This document shows positions 11,167 through 22,800 of a stretch of 64,000 nucleotides of DNA, piece by piece. Location of the stretch: contig JBNGIS010035630.1 in the NCBI GenBank assembly GCA_049999725.1, positions 1 through 64,000 of the forward strand, given 5' to 3'. This DNA comes from Haplomitrium mnioides (taxonomy: Eukaryota; Marchantiophyta; Haplomitriopsida; Calobryales). Position numbers and translations under genes: made by a program. The notes below the pieces were generated by a model that worked only from the letters and a program-made list of their open reading frames with translations, made no database searches and had not been told where the DNA came from. The first letter of the stretch is position 1. The number at the start of each line of letters is the position of its first letter.

Positions 11167-12675
11167 ATGGCCAATCTGGTACCCCCTTCCGAGATGAGGG
11201 GCAGATTCAAGTACAAGTCCTTCAAAGGGCGACCAAAAGATGATTATGATGCCTAGCTGGATGATCTGGAGAATACCTCAACGGCGAATGGGGAAAGCTA
11301 TGTTAAAATCAGAATCTTGCCGATAGTTCTAAAGGGAGAGGCACATCCATGGTATAAGGACTTGCCGGACAATGTCAAGAGAGATTGGGGAGCCTTCAAG
11401 GCAACGTTCATTACTGAATTTCGAGGAATCAAAGAAGAGACAGAGGCACTGATCAAAATAGGTCAGTTGAGAATGAAGAGGAAAGAATCGGTAAGAAAAT
11501 TCCTTCAGAGATTCAAGAAGGTGGCTCGCAAGCTAAATCCGCCGACCACCGACGGAATGCTGACTTCATGGTTTTTTGCAGCCCTGTCCTGAGGAATCAA
11601 AACCTGGGTGAGGCACACAAATCCTCAAACTTTGGAAGGCGCGGTCAATGTGGCCCAATCCTATATCAAGGCTGCAATCACCTGCTCCAGAAGGAAGACA
11701 AAGAAAAGGTATGAATCCGAAGATTCTTTGGACACTTTGGAAAGTGAGGAAGAAACAAAGGAGAGTTCCGACGCTACTTCGGAAAGCGAAGAAGGTTCCG
11801 ATAGCAGCAGCTCAGAAGAGGAGCGGGGCTCTAGGAAAAAGAAAAAAAAGAAAGATTAAAGTAAAAAGAAGCGATCCAAAGAACGAGAGGTGCATAGCCG
11901 CAAAAGAGTTCGGAAGGGGAAATCAAAGGGGAGTGAACCCGAGCCCGAACCCAGCAGAAGGTCCTCCGGGAAGGATTGGATGGACGAATTAAGTGCAAAG
12001 ATGGAGGCGATGAATATCTTCCTAGTTGGAATCAAACCAGAAGGTCGGCCACTTCCAACCAGGCGAGTCGGAGTATGGTGCATTCGATGTAACAAGCACG
12101 ACCACTCTACTCAGGAATGCCCTGCGGAAAATAATGCAATTCACTATGTGCGGGAGGAAGCACCCGAATTCATAAGGGAAGAAGTGGACTACGTCTTTGA
12201 AGAGGCCCCTGAGGCGGTCTACCAAATCAGCGGAGGACCTTGGACTATGCTAAGTCGGCCTCCTGGTGTAAGCGGCGGACAGGGAAATGGTTGGAATGCA
12301 ACCACGCCCATGTAGACAACTATTTTAATGTGCTGGAATTGTGGCCAACCAGGGCATATTTCCTCCAATTGTTCTGAACCCAGAAAGAATGGCTATAGAC
12401 AACTACCGTCTCTCTACTTCCAGTGCAGAAAGGAGGGGCATGTAGCTATGAATTGCCCACTCAAGCAAAGACACGAAGCTAGCCCTCACCCAAGCATGAA
12501 CCCTCCCCCACCCTTAGCAGTAAATTTAATAGAGTTGGAAATCCGTCATGAGGAGGAGGAGGCTGAATTACCCAGATGGGAAACCCCTGTCCCTGAGGAT
12601 TGCTATCGGGTGGTAGCCCGATCGAGAACCAAATCCAAGCCAAAGAGCCAGTGGAAAAGAGAGCGGAAATTGTAG
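11167..12675 (+). pseudogene. gag: E1 gag (capsid and three-knuckle nucleocapsid), broken
   Basis: One frame runs from ATG 11,167 (MANLVPPSEMRGRFKYKSF; the same MAN start occurs in the other copies) to 12,675, interrupted by stops near 11,254, 11,590, 11,857 and 12,313. Order: a retrotransposon gag capsid domain (RFKYKSFKG, WYKDLP, FKATFITEF, ALIKIGQLRMKRKESVRKF, then a DGMLTSWF motif), a serine/glutamate-rich then lysine-rich linker (11,700-11,900), and zinc knuckles at 12,079-12,120 (CIRCNKHDHSTQEC), 12,331-12,372 (CWNCGQPGHISSNC) and about 12,415-12,456 (YFQCRKEGHVAMNC). In the third knuckle the first cysteine is tyrosine. Gag would assemble the particle and bind element RNA. Since the frame is otherwise open, the stops look like point decay. 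Confidence 0.92.
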
Positions 12676-13542
12676 AAGGGAGTGGCTCTCGAATCCTCAC
12701 GTCGGAGTGATTCGGATTACAATCGAGATAATGGTTCTATCCGAAGCAACAAGACAATGTGCGAAAGAAGTTGGAGGTATTGGATGCTCTGGAAGAAGAG
12801 GAGGCAGCCCTGGAAACCCTGAAAAACATCCGAAGCCATCAGGAAAAGCACAAAGAATTCAAAGTAAAGATTCCCACCTTAGAAGGAGAAGCTAAGCCCA
12901 TTCCCTACAGCATTCAGGCCGATGTAAGAGATTGCCCAGTTACAACCACAGTGGGACAGCTGATCAAGGACAGTCCACTATAAAGACATCAGCTGAGAGA
13001 ATTTGCTGATGGGTCCGAAGCGAAGAAGGAAATTACCCCAAGTCGGAGTCCAAGCAGATTTGCAACTGGTCTGTGAAGACAAAGGAGCACCAGAAATGGA
13101 TATCCAAATAGCAAGGTGCACCTTATCTTTAGTGCCAGTAGACGGAGGGGTCGGAGTCAATATCATGATAGAGGCGACCGTCCATAAATTGGGATTCAAG
13201 GAATTCCAACCCAGTGCCAGAATCATGAGATTAGCGGACGGGTCCCGAGTAAAACCACTGGGCTCTCTACTTCAGATCCCTACCTTCATTGGAGGCAAGG
13301 AATTTAAATTGAATTACTTGGTGATGCGCCGAGCCCGAGCCTCTCCCTACATAGTGCTAATTGGAAGACCATGGCTGTATGGAGCCCGAGTCCTCCACAA
13401 TTGGGGGAATTTCACCTTGGTGTTTGGTCTTGAAAAGACGGAGGTGCACTATGGGTCAGTGCCACATCTAGGAGAGACCCAAGCTGAAGTCGAGTATGAA
13501 AGTGAATGGTCCGAAGAAGACATAGAATCGGAATATTACTAA
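12676..13542 (+). pseudogene. pro: E1 linker and aspartic protease region, broken
   Basis: After a frameshift, a glutamate-rich helical stretch (12,759-12,850, LEVLDALEEEEAALETL) leads to DVRDCPVTTTVGQLIKDSPL and then to the protease frame 13,003-13,542. The retropepsin-type active site is VDGGVGVNIM near 13,140 (D-G-G in place of the common D-T/S-G), and the flap-side partner IVLIGRPWL lies near 13,355. The protein would cut the gag-pol precursor. The frame here is open for 180 codons and shares register with gag, which fits a single gag-pol polyprotein. An acidic tail (SEWSEEDIESEYY) closes it at 13,542. Confidence 0.85.
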
Positions 13543-14003
13543 TGGGTCCAGATGGTCAGTGAAGCTACAGAAGATGATTTAACAAAATAAGGGGTTGTGG
13601 GAGTCAATCAATTGGAACTCGAAGAGGGCACTAAGAAAACGCCTATGGAGAGGCAAACCACAGAATGTTCAATGGGAGGAAAGGACACTAAGGCCGGAAG
13701 AAAAGAGAGGTCTGAAGTGTCACATCTGAACCCAATAGAGGAACATGGCATGTCCGAAGAACCACATTGGGTGCAAACAAGAACCATGAACCAAGCTGAA
13801 GGAGAATCCCGAAAGCAAAGGGGTTTGTGATTAGCAACGCTCATACAGGAGGATGGATCAAAATGGAGAAATGAGGTGGGGATAGTGCGTCCAGCTCAAC
13901 ACAAATCTGTAATTCTCTAGAAGGGACACAAATTCCAGATTGGTTCTGGATTATCCAAAAACAATGAGCAGTCTTTGACCCACCTCCTAGCCAACTTCAG
14001 GCT
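13543..14003 (+). pseudogene. E1 protease-RT spacer
   Basis: Hydrophilic sequence in the protease frame to 13,830 with no known domain, then drifting sequence. The element's own relative at 33,733-34,110 is better preserved and shows the usual pre-RT segment with a FAWSH motif; the equivalent here is mutated. Confidence 0.6.
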
Positions 14004-14620
14004 CGAAGCCATGGGGATCTGAAGGGAGTTCATAGAGAATTGGGGGAACATCAAATTGATCTGGATCCCGCAGCAATCCCAATCAGGCAACGCTAGTATC
14101 GGATGAATCCTCGATTCTCCTTGCTGGTAAAGGAAGAAATCGAAAAATTGCTAGAAGCGGATTTCATCTACCAAGTGCTGAATAGCGAATGGGTATCGCC
14201 ATTGGTTGTAGTACCAAAGAAAATCGGACATGATGGAGAGCAAAAGATAAGGGTGTGTCAGAATTTCCGAAAGCTGAATGCAGCAACAAAAAATGATCAC
14301 TACCCTTTGCCCTTCATCGATGGCATTCTGGATCTTGTCGCAGGACAAGAGGTTTACAGTTTCCTGGATGGGTATTTGGGATATAACCAGATCTGGATCC
14401 GAGAAGAGGATCAACTGAAGACAGCGTTCACCACAGAATGGGGGTGTTTTCTTTTCGAAGGATGCCTTTTGGACTCTGTAACGCACCCGGAACATTTCAG
14501 CGGATGATGATGAATATATTCCACGATTATATGCGGAAATTTCTCAAGATATTCATTGATGACTTTGTGGTGTATGGAAAGATTTGCAACCACGAGTGGG
14601 ATCTGAGGCTTACTCTTTAG
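14004..14620 (+). pseudogene. E1 reverse transcriptase, frameshifted
   Basis: Begins in a segment with DLKGVHRELGEHQIDLDP (14,018-14,072), has an in-frame TAG just before 14,103, then runs from MNPRFSLLVKEEIEKLLEA through EWVSPLVVVPKK, NDHYPLPFID and YLGYNQIWI. A run of five G at 14,440-14,444 shifts the frame; the next frame gives FRRMPFGLCNAPGTFQRM and the catalytic motif FIDD at 14,553-14,564, followed by FVVYGK. The catalytic aspartates are present, so the frameshift and stops, not the active site, kill it. The enzyme would copy element RNA into DNA. Confidence 0.9.
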
Positions 14621-15362
14621 TGATACTGAGAAACAAGATTGTGCTTGCACCCACGAAAGTGCTTCTTGGGAGTGTCCGAAGGAATACTTTTGAGACATAG
14701 GATTTTGGGCAGAGGCATAGAGGTGGATCAAGAAAAGACTGCAATTTGGATGAAGGTAGCAGCATTCCCAGCCAACCTGAAGGAGGTACAAGGTTTTCTG
14801 GGATGTGTAGGCTACTATCGAAGATTTATTGAGCAATTCACCTCAATAGCCTTGCCACTCACTGAAATGACTAAGCGGAGCAGCACCTTTGAAGCCACTC
14901 TTGAAAGATTGACCAGCTTCAATGCATTGAAAAAACGACTGACCAATGCACCAATCTTCATACCACCAAGCTGGGGAAAAGATTTCCATGTGATGATCGA
15001 CGTATCAGGTTTCAGCATCGGAGCAGTGCTGAGCCAAGTGGATGAAAAAGGTCGGGATCATCTGATATACTTTGCAAGCAGGTTGTTGGCCGCAGCAGAA
15101 AGGAATTACTCAGCCATTAATAGAGAGGCCTTTGGGATCATCTATTCCCTCAAAAAATTCAGGCACTACTTGTTGCACTTTAAGGTGATCTTCCACATGG
15201 ATCACAATGCTATGAAGTATATGGTAAACAAACCAAATGTGACTGGTAGGATTGCAAGGTGAATCCTGCTGCTACAATAATTCAATTTTGAAGTTAGAAT
15301 CAAACCAGCAAAGAAGCACAACAATGCTGACTTCTTCTCTCGGGCGGCTGGGCCAATCAATG
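14621..15362 (+). pseudogene. E1 RNase H region
   Basis: Open from 14,639 to 15,262. RT thumb wording (EVQGFLGCVGYYRRFIEQF) is followed by the RT/RNase H domain: HVMIDVSGFSIGAVLSQVD (catalytic Asp near 15,000), NREAFGIIYSLKKFRHYL (catalytic Glu near 15,125) and FHMDHNAMKYM (catalytic Asp near 15,200). A TGA at 15,260 interrupts before the tail with KKHNNADFFSRA. The domain would degrade RNA in RNA-DNA hybrids. All three acidic residues remain. Confidence 0.9.
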
Positions 15363-16783
15363 AAAGGGAAGTGAAGGATGCCTTCCCAGATGAGAAGTTG
15401 TTCCAGGTTAGAGCACAACAACCGACAAATTATGCTACAATCATTGAATTCCTCAGTACAACACTGATTTTGAAGGGTAGTAGCAAAGAGGAGGCTGCAG
15501 TGTTCCTCAGGAAAGTAAGACCTTATCTATTAGTGAACGGGGTGCTACACAAAAGAGGACTTGATGGAATGATCAGAAGGTGCTTGGAGTAGGATCAAGC
15601 CACAGTAGTGATGCAAGCTCTGCATGGAGAGGAAGTGGGAGGTCACTTTGCAGCGGATATTACAGTGAGAAAAATGCTAAGTGTCGAATACTGGTGACCA
15701 ACCTTGCACAAGGATGTGCACTTCTGGGTGAAGAGGTGTGATGCTAGTCAGAGGACAGGAAAGCCAACAACTAGCCAACATCACTCTTTGGTGCCAATTA
15801 TCCCCTTGGCGCCCTTTGAAAAGTGGGGAAAAGATTTCATTGGGCCAATTGCGCCATCCACCAGAAGAGGCAATAGGTACATTCTCCTAGCAAGAGACTA
15901 CACCCTCAAATGGGTGGAGGCCAGGGCTACTAGAAAGAATGATGCCAAAACAATGGCAACATTTATGTATGAACAGATGTTCTACAGGTTTGGGCCACCT
16001 TTGGAACTGGTGAGTGACAAAAGAACCCACTTTATCAATCAGGTGATAAAGGACCTGACCTCCGGGTACCTGATTAAGCACCGACGCACTACGACCTACC
16101 ATCCAAAGGCCAATAGATTGACGAAAAGAGCCAATGGGACAATGATGGCCAATAAGTAAGATTGGGATTTTAAGCTGCTCACATCAGTACATGCCTACAA
16201 CCTAGCCTACAAAACCACGAAAAGAGCCAATAGGACAATGATAGCCAATAAGTTAGATTGGGATTTTAAGCTGCTCACAGCAGTACATGCCTACAACCTA
16301 GCCTACAAAACCACTACAGGCCACTGTTCGTACTTTCTGGTCTTCGGACAAAATGCACTAGTTCCAGTTGAATCAAAAGTACCAACCCAAAGAGTTTTGG
16401 AAGAAGGTAGAATGGCGGAGAATCATAGCCAAAGAGAAAGACTGTATCAGCTGGAACAATTGGAGGAATCAAGGGAACAAGCTGAGATACATTTGGAGCA
16501 CCGCCAACAACTACAAGAGCATTAGCATGACAAAAAGCTAAAATCGACAGACATTTCAGAAGGGGAATTGGTATTGCTTTACAATAGTCGGTTTGTACAT
16601 TTTCCGGAAAAGCTGCATACTAGATGGATGGGGCCATTCGTGTTGAGGAGACTGCATCAAAATGGATCTCCAGAGTTGGAGACTTTGCAAGGAGAGCGAT
16701 TCGCTAATCAGATTAATTATGACCGTTTGAAAAGGTACATTCACAGAGAGGATGACGTTGGGGGTTCAAAATCAATAGGCTGA
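15363..16783 (+). pseudogene. E1 integrase and C-terminal tail, broken
   Basis: Pieces at 15,371-15,592 and 15,704-16,159 carry the zinc-binding N-terminal remnant (RCDASQRTGKP) and the rve core: first Asp at 15,833-15,835 (GKDFIGP), second Asp at 16,016-16,018 (LVSDKRTHF). The expected glutamate of the L-T-E-R-A-N motif is lysine (AAA, 16,124-16,126), so the DDE triad is lost. A 96-bp tandem duplication follows (16,121-16,312). The C-terminal part (16,568-16,783) has LLYNSRFVHFPEKLHTRWMG and NYDRLKRYIH, then stops. No chromodomain. The enzyme would insert element DNA. Confidence 0.9.
16121..16312 (+). repeat. 96-bp tandem duplication in E1 integrase
   Basis: 16,121-16,216 and 16,217-16,312 are direct copies of 96 bp (32 codons), each starting ACGAAAAGAGCCAAT and ending CTACAAAACC, with four differences by eye. 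The other gypsy copies have a single copy here. Being a multiple of three it keeps the frame, but one copy carries a TAA. Confidence 0.95.
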
Positions 16784-16976
16784 GGGGGATCGGATCCAAA
16801 TCGGCAAGGGTGGGTGAGAGCGTGCGTAATTGTGTGGGTTTTCAAGTGAGTATGGGTGGGTGTGTGAGTTTGTGAAGTACAATTCATCAAATTTTGGGGA
16901 CCAGGTAGCGGCACTGCGAATAAGAGGGAACCAGACGCAGGTCGAGGAGGTGTGTTCGCGAGGACACTTCACACTT

Positions 16977-16989
16977 CAAAGGGGAGTTA
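16977..16989 (+). other. Polypurine tract of E1
   Basis: CAAAGGGGAGTTA abuts the 3' LTR. The identical AAAGGGGAGTTA is found on the minus strand at 30,927-30,939 and, with one change, at 55,000-55,012, each time touching an LTR. Confidence 0.85.
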
Positions 16990-19836
16990 TATCAGCGAGT
17001 GGAATAAGAGCTAATCTAGATTACAAAAGACCAGAAGGGACAAGAACATTATTTCTCCATTTTGAAGTGGTAAGATAATCTGGAAGCAACAAAATAACTC
17101 TAATCGAAAGCTAAAAATAGGTTACTTCATTTTCCCGATCGGAAGTAGTGGAATCAGACTCATATTGTGAAGGAGGGGGACAAGAGTCAAAGGTGTCAGC
17201 ACCAGAAAATCCCAAAAGGATGGGACCGGAAGAGTGAAGATAATTACGAGAGCAGAGGAGATTCGCAAGGAGCATCAGGAAGAGGAGACCACAAGATGGA
17301 TTTCAAGGAAGGTCGTGCGTCAACAGGGTAGGGAAGAAAGCACTAACTAAAGAATTAAGATCGCCCAGCAAGTCAGAAGAGAGGATTCAAAGTAGGGGAC
17401 AAGGGCGAAAGCCATCAGGGAGCAACGACCACACCAGAGATCGAGGGACGCCTCTTTCTCTAGGTCAAAACGGATTTTTTCCCACAGTCAGAAGTCCTAT
17501 CACGAGAGCACGGGTGGAAGTCCGAGGCAGGTATCAGAAGCAGGTCCTTAGAAAGGCATACATGGACAAACATGGAGGTGGCAGGTCCCATCAAGGCTTA
17601 ACAGGACTCCCCCTTTCTAAGTGAGGAGCCCACTTAAAGGGGTTCTGTTTGGCCTTCCGATTTGGGGATCTTGGTTAAGAGGGTTCCGAATGACCTCCCT
17701 TAGTGGAGCGCCCACTTAACAGGGATCCGTTGGGGGATCCAACCAGAAGAATAGGGGGTGATGAAACAACAGTCTATCAAAGATTCGTCGCTCTTCGGAA
17801 TCCAGTCAACTTCGGAAGGAGGGTCAACTGTGGAGTCAGACGGGGAGAAGGTCAACCGCAACGTTCCAACTTCTTGATTGAAAATGGCGTCGGACGGCGC
17901 TCTTCGGAACCCACTCAACTTTGGAAAGGAGCTGCTAAAGGTCAAACTTTCCACCACCGGACGACGGCAGATGACGTGGAGTCTTGCTTCGGAATCGCCC
18001 TACGGACTTAGGCTTCTTCGGATTCATTGGATTCAGGGACTGGGGCTCTTCGGATTATTCTTCCGCCCTATCTAGGAAATTCATCTTTGGATCTCCTTCA
18101 ACCTTACAACGTCGGATGTTTCTCGACCTGCAACTAACTCTACTGCGGATCAAAATGATGTAGCGACATTGCTTAATCATCATGAGGGTCATCCAAAAAC
18201 TACTTCAGAATATGCGACTTCAAGGACACCGAGCTCAGCTCTTTGGATTGAAAGCTTGAATCTACGCCAAGCTACCTAGGGTTGGATCTACACCAGGATT
18301 AGGATCCCAAAAGACAGCCTTCGCCAATATTTGACCAGGTCTCCAGCTTTTGCGCCAAGTCCAATGGACCAGTCTGCGCTAGGGGCATCTCCTCTGGATT
18401 CAACGAAACTTCGGATTGACAGTTAGGAACTTCGGACTAACTTCTTTTGTTGGTCATTGCTCATACCAGCTAGGTGTCACAGCGTCCCAAGACCGTTGCT
18501 CAACAAGATTAACTACCAAAAGCGGGGGAAACAAGAAGGCTTCGGAAAGGTGAGCGTGAAGGGTATAAATGGATCGACTGCGATGTTTTGGGGGTTGATT
18601 GTGGATGCAAGCTTGCAAGTCGTGAGAACAACAGCAAAAAGGGAGACACACGAAGGAGGGAGGGCAGAATTCTTGAGGCTTCACTTGAAGCGGGTGAACT
18701 CAAGCAAGGGGCAAGCAGAGGTGGAGGTGGACTGAAGGGGCATTGGGAGTCGCTGGGTGGGGAGCTCTAGAGGCTCAGGCAATCCAATTGTACTCATCAT
18801 TGCGGGTGGACCAGCATCGGAGGTGGACCAATACTTGAAAGCGGAAGGAAGTCTGAGTTGTCCTGAAATCGGAGGGGCTACCAAAGTGGGATCTTTTCGG
18901 TCATCTTAGTGTAGTCTGTGCAAGAGCAACAATTCCAAGAATGTTTACAAGGCATTTTTGGTTTATTCTCTCAAGGGAAGCCAAGGAGGAGTAGATGCAT
19001 TCGTGCCCGCGCATGGTGTAGAAGATCCAGCAAAGCTTAGAAGTGGAGTGGGTGGCCAGCACTCGAGAGGACTGTCTTCCAGAGGTGGAAGTTAAACATG
19101 ATCTCTTCTGAGCATGAGGAAGTAAATTCAGGGCTTCTCGCGAGAGAAATTAAAAAACTATTTGGAGAAGGGTGTGTGAGTGGAAGTGGGAAGTGTGATT
19201 GGAATCTAGGAAGTCTAGAGGAAGGTCGGAACTACTAAAGTCGAGATTGGGAGTCAAAGGAATGTGGTTAAGATTGGATCTTGGGAAAGTCAGATGAGCT
19301 GCATCGGGAAGGGAGAAATGGAGTGTTGAGAGTTCAGGTTTGGGTTGCAGAGGTGGTCCCAAGACAAAGGATCAAGTGGTGGAGTGTACTGTGTGTGTTC
19401 AAGGATTAGTTAATTTTGTCTTTTGTTGGTGTTTCGTGAAACGACACTTCGAATCCGGAGTAAACAGGATCTCAGCTCAGCAGGAAGTTAAAAATCAGTC
19501 TTAGAGAAGGAGTTAGAACTGTGGACAAGTCCCCTATATAATTTGTATGTCAAGGTTTGAGCCTATATTGTAAAACTTTGAGTTTGGATCCTATTTCAGA
19601 TCCTTGAAATCCACTTTGGAATTTGATCAGAGAAGCTTTTGAGGTGTAGATGAATGTCTAAATGAAGAATTGAATAAGGAGAAGGGGCTGTAAGGTGAGG
19701 GGGAACAACCTTAAGGCCTCAAAGTGATAAATTGCAGCGGGGCCATCTGATAAAAGAACCTAAACCCCGTATATGTCTGCCATTTCCTTCCGAAGAGTAG
19801 TCTTTGGAGGTTAACGCCCGAAGGAGGGGGCTGACA
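16990..19836 (+). repeat. 3' LTR of E1
   Basis: 2,847 bp, starting TATCAGCG (the canonical TG has become TA) and ending GGGGGCTGACA. It aligns with 8,188-11,007 throughout, with substitutions and small indels. It contains the TATA candidate at 18,564-18,570 and the conserved LTR block near 19,015-19,165. Confidence 0.93.
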
Positions 19837-22800
19837 TAGTACTAGCTTTGTGATGTGTAATCATATAGTACAACCAAAAAGGTTGTGGCATAAGAATAAA
19901 GGAGTATTGCTTTTTGCCACTCAAAGTATGGGCTAAAAGATGTGTAATTGCAAAGTAAAAGCATTGATGATATAGTAAAAGCAACAAGGCATGCAAAAAT
20001 AATGAAATAAGGTAGCTCTTTGCCATTCAAAGAAACAATATGAGTTGTAAGAGGTGTAATCTCATTGTAAAAGCAAGGGGTATAGAAAAAGAACAAAGAA
20101 GTGTAGTTTTTTGCTACTTGTAGGAAACACTATGACCTTCACAATGTGTGGTCATGTAGTAAAACCAAATTTGTTGTGGCATAAAAATAAAATAGTATTG
20201 CTATTTGCCAATCAAAGCCACACAATGGAATTAATGATAAGTGATTACATAGTAAAAGCATTAGGCTCTTGGAACAAACCAAGTAAGTTAGCCCTTTGCC
20301 ACTTAAAAAAAGAGTTTGAGCTTGAGTATGTGGAAGGACACAATGAAAGAAATAGGTTCTTGGAGAAAAATCAAGTACGCTAGGTCTTTGTGACTCTCAA
20401 AAATAGTATGAGCTTCACAATCTACGATGATATAGTAAAAGCAAGAGGCTATGGAAAAATAATAAAATAAGGTATGTTTTTGGCACTCAAAGAAACAATG
20501 TGAGCTTCACCACGAGTAATCACAATGTCTAATTATATAGTAAAATCAAAATGGTTGTGGTATAAGAGAAAAAGAGTATGGTGATGTGCCTCTCAAATCA
20601 ACACAATCTCTCATGATGTAGTGAAAGCAACAACATATAGAAAAATAATGAAAAAATGTATCTCTTTGCCACTCAAAGAAATATAAGATTCACAAGATGT
20701 AATCATAATGTATAAGCAATAGGGTGTAGAAAAAAGAGCAAAGTAAGGTATCCTTTTGCTACAAGGAAGAAACACTATGAGCCTCACAATGTGTAATCAT
20801 ATAGTAGAACCAAAAAGGTTGTGGCATAGTAATACAGTAGTATTGCTATTTGCCACTCAAAGCAACATAATGGGCTTTAGGATGTGTAATTACAAAGTAA
20901 AATCACTAGGCTCTTTAAAACAAACCAAGTGAGGTATCTTTTTGCCACTCAAGAAAAGAGTATGAGCTTGAAGATGTGTAGAGACATAGTAAAAGCAATA
21001 GGATCCACAGAAGAACCAAGTACGTTGGCTCTTTGAAACTCAAAAAATTAGTGTGAGCTTCACAATGTGTGATTCTAAAGTAAAAGTAAGAAGCTATGGA
21101 AAAATAGTGAAATAAGATAGCTCTTTGCCACTCAATAAAACAAAATGCACTTCAAAACGTGTAATCACAATGTAAAAGAAATAGGCTATGGAAAAAGAAC
21201 AAAGTAGGGTAGCTTTTTGCTACTCGAAAGAAACACTATGAGCTTCATGATGTGTATTCATATAGTAAAATCAAAAGGGTTGTGGCATAAGAATAAAACA
21301 CTATTTCTTTTTGCCACTCAAAGCAACATAATGAGCTTTACAATGTATAATTACATAGTGAAAGCACTAGGCACTTGAAAAATAACCAAGAGAGGTAGCT
21401 TTTTGCCACTCAAAAAAAGAGTCTTAGCTTGATGATGTGTAAAAACATAGTGAAAGCAATAGGTTCTAGAAGAAAATTCAAGTTGGCAGGCTCTTTGCAG
21501 CTTAGAGAAAAAGTATAAGCTTCACAATTTGTGATTATATAGTAAAAATATCAAGCTATGGAAAAAAATGAAATAAGTTAGCTCTTTGCCACTCAAAGAA
21601 ACAATATGAGCTTCACTACGTGTAATCACAATGTAGTCACAATGTAAAAGCAATAGGCGATAGAAAAAGAACAAATTAAGGTAGCTTTTTGCTACTTGTA
21701 TAAATTACTATGACCTTTATGATGTCTAATCATATAGTACAACAAAAAGGTTGTGGCATAGAAAAATAGTATTTTTGTATGCCACTCAAAGCAGCATGAT
21801 TGACTCTACGATGTGTAACAACATAGTAAAAGCACTAGGCTCTTGAAAAAGAACCAAGTGAGGTAGTTATTTGCAACTCGAAAAAAGAGTATGAGAAAAA
21901 GGATGTGTATACACATAGTAAAAGCAAGAGGTTCTCGAACAAGAACAAGGGATGCTAGTTGTTTGCAACTCAAAGAAACAATATGAACTTCACAAGTTGT
22001 GACGATATGGTAAAAGCAACAAGCTATGGAAAAATATTGTAAAAAGGGTTGTTCTTTTCCACTCAAAGAAACCTTATGAGCTTCACCATGTGTGATCACA
22101 ATGTAAAAGTAATAGGCTGAAGAAAAATAACAAAGAATGGTAGCTTTTTGCTACTCAGAAGAAACACTTTGAGCTTCACAATGTGTAGTCATATAGTAAA
22201 ACCAAAAAAGATGTGCCACAAGAATAAAGTAGCATTGCTATTTGCCACTCAAAGCAGCATAATAGGCTCTACGATGCGTAATTACATAGTTAAAGCACTA
22301 GGACCTTGAGAAAGAACCAAGTGAGGTAGCTGTTTGCCACTCAAAAGAAGAGTATGAGTTTAGAGATGAGTAAAGACACAGTGAAAGCAATAGGTTCTCA
22401 GAGCAGAACCAAGTATGCGAGCTCTTTGCAACTCGGAGAAACAATATGAGCTTCACAAGCTGTGATGATATAGTAAAAGAAGCAAGCTATGGAAAAATAA
22501 TGAAATAAGGTAGTTGTTTGCCCCGGAAAGAATCAATGTGAGCTTCACCACATTAAATCACAATGTAAAAGTAATAGGCTATAGAAAAAAAAACAAAGTA
22601 GGGTTGCATTTTACTATTCGAAAAAAGCACTATAAGCTTCACGATGTGTTATCATATAGTAAAACCAAAAAGGTTGTGGCATAAAAGTAAAGTTGCATTG
22701 TTGTTTGCCAGTCAAAGCAACATAATGGGCTTTACGATGTGTAGTTAAATAGTAAAAACCCTTGGCTCTTGGAGAAAAACCAAGTGAGGTAGTTCTTTGC

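Larger units (their letters stand above)
8188..19836 (+). mobile_element. Full-length degenerate Ty3/gypsy retrotransposon E1 (Tat/Athila-like)
   Basis: An 11,649-bp element with two related LTRs (8,188-11,007 and 16,990-19,836), a primer-binding site after the first, a polypurine tract before the second, and gag-PR-RT-RNase H-IN in the order of Ty3/gypsy. No chromodomain follows integrase, and the post-integrase tail (a KLHTRWMGPF motif followed by a YDRLKRY motif) fits the non-chromovirus Tat/Athila side. It lies within the satellite array in the same orientation as the repeats. Every coding domain carries stops or frameshifts. By eye the two LTRs differ at roughly one base in ten in a sampled 150-bp stretch, so the insertion is old. 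No envelope-like frame lies between pol and the 3' LTR. Confidence 0.95.

Noticed and set aside
16568-16783. Chromodomain at the integrase C terminus
   Set aside because: The tail ends after a YDRLKRYIH motif; no chromodomain aromatic residues follow in E1 or E2.
16784-16976. Possible envelope-like gene between pol and 3' LTR of E1
   Set aside because: Only about 190 bp before the PPT, with no transmembrane or coiled-coil frame.
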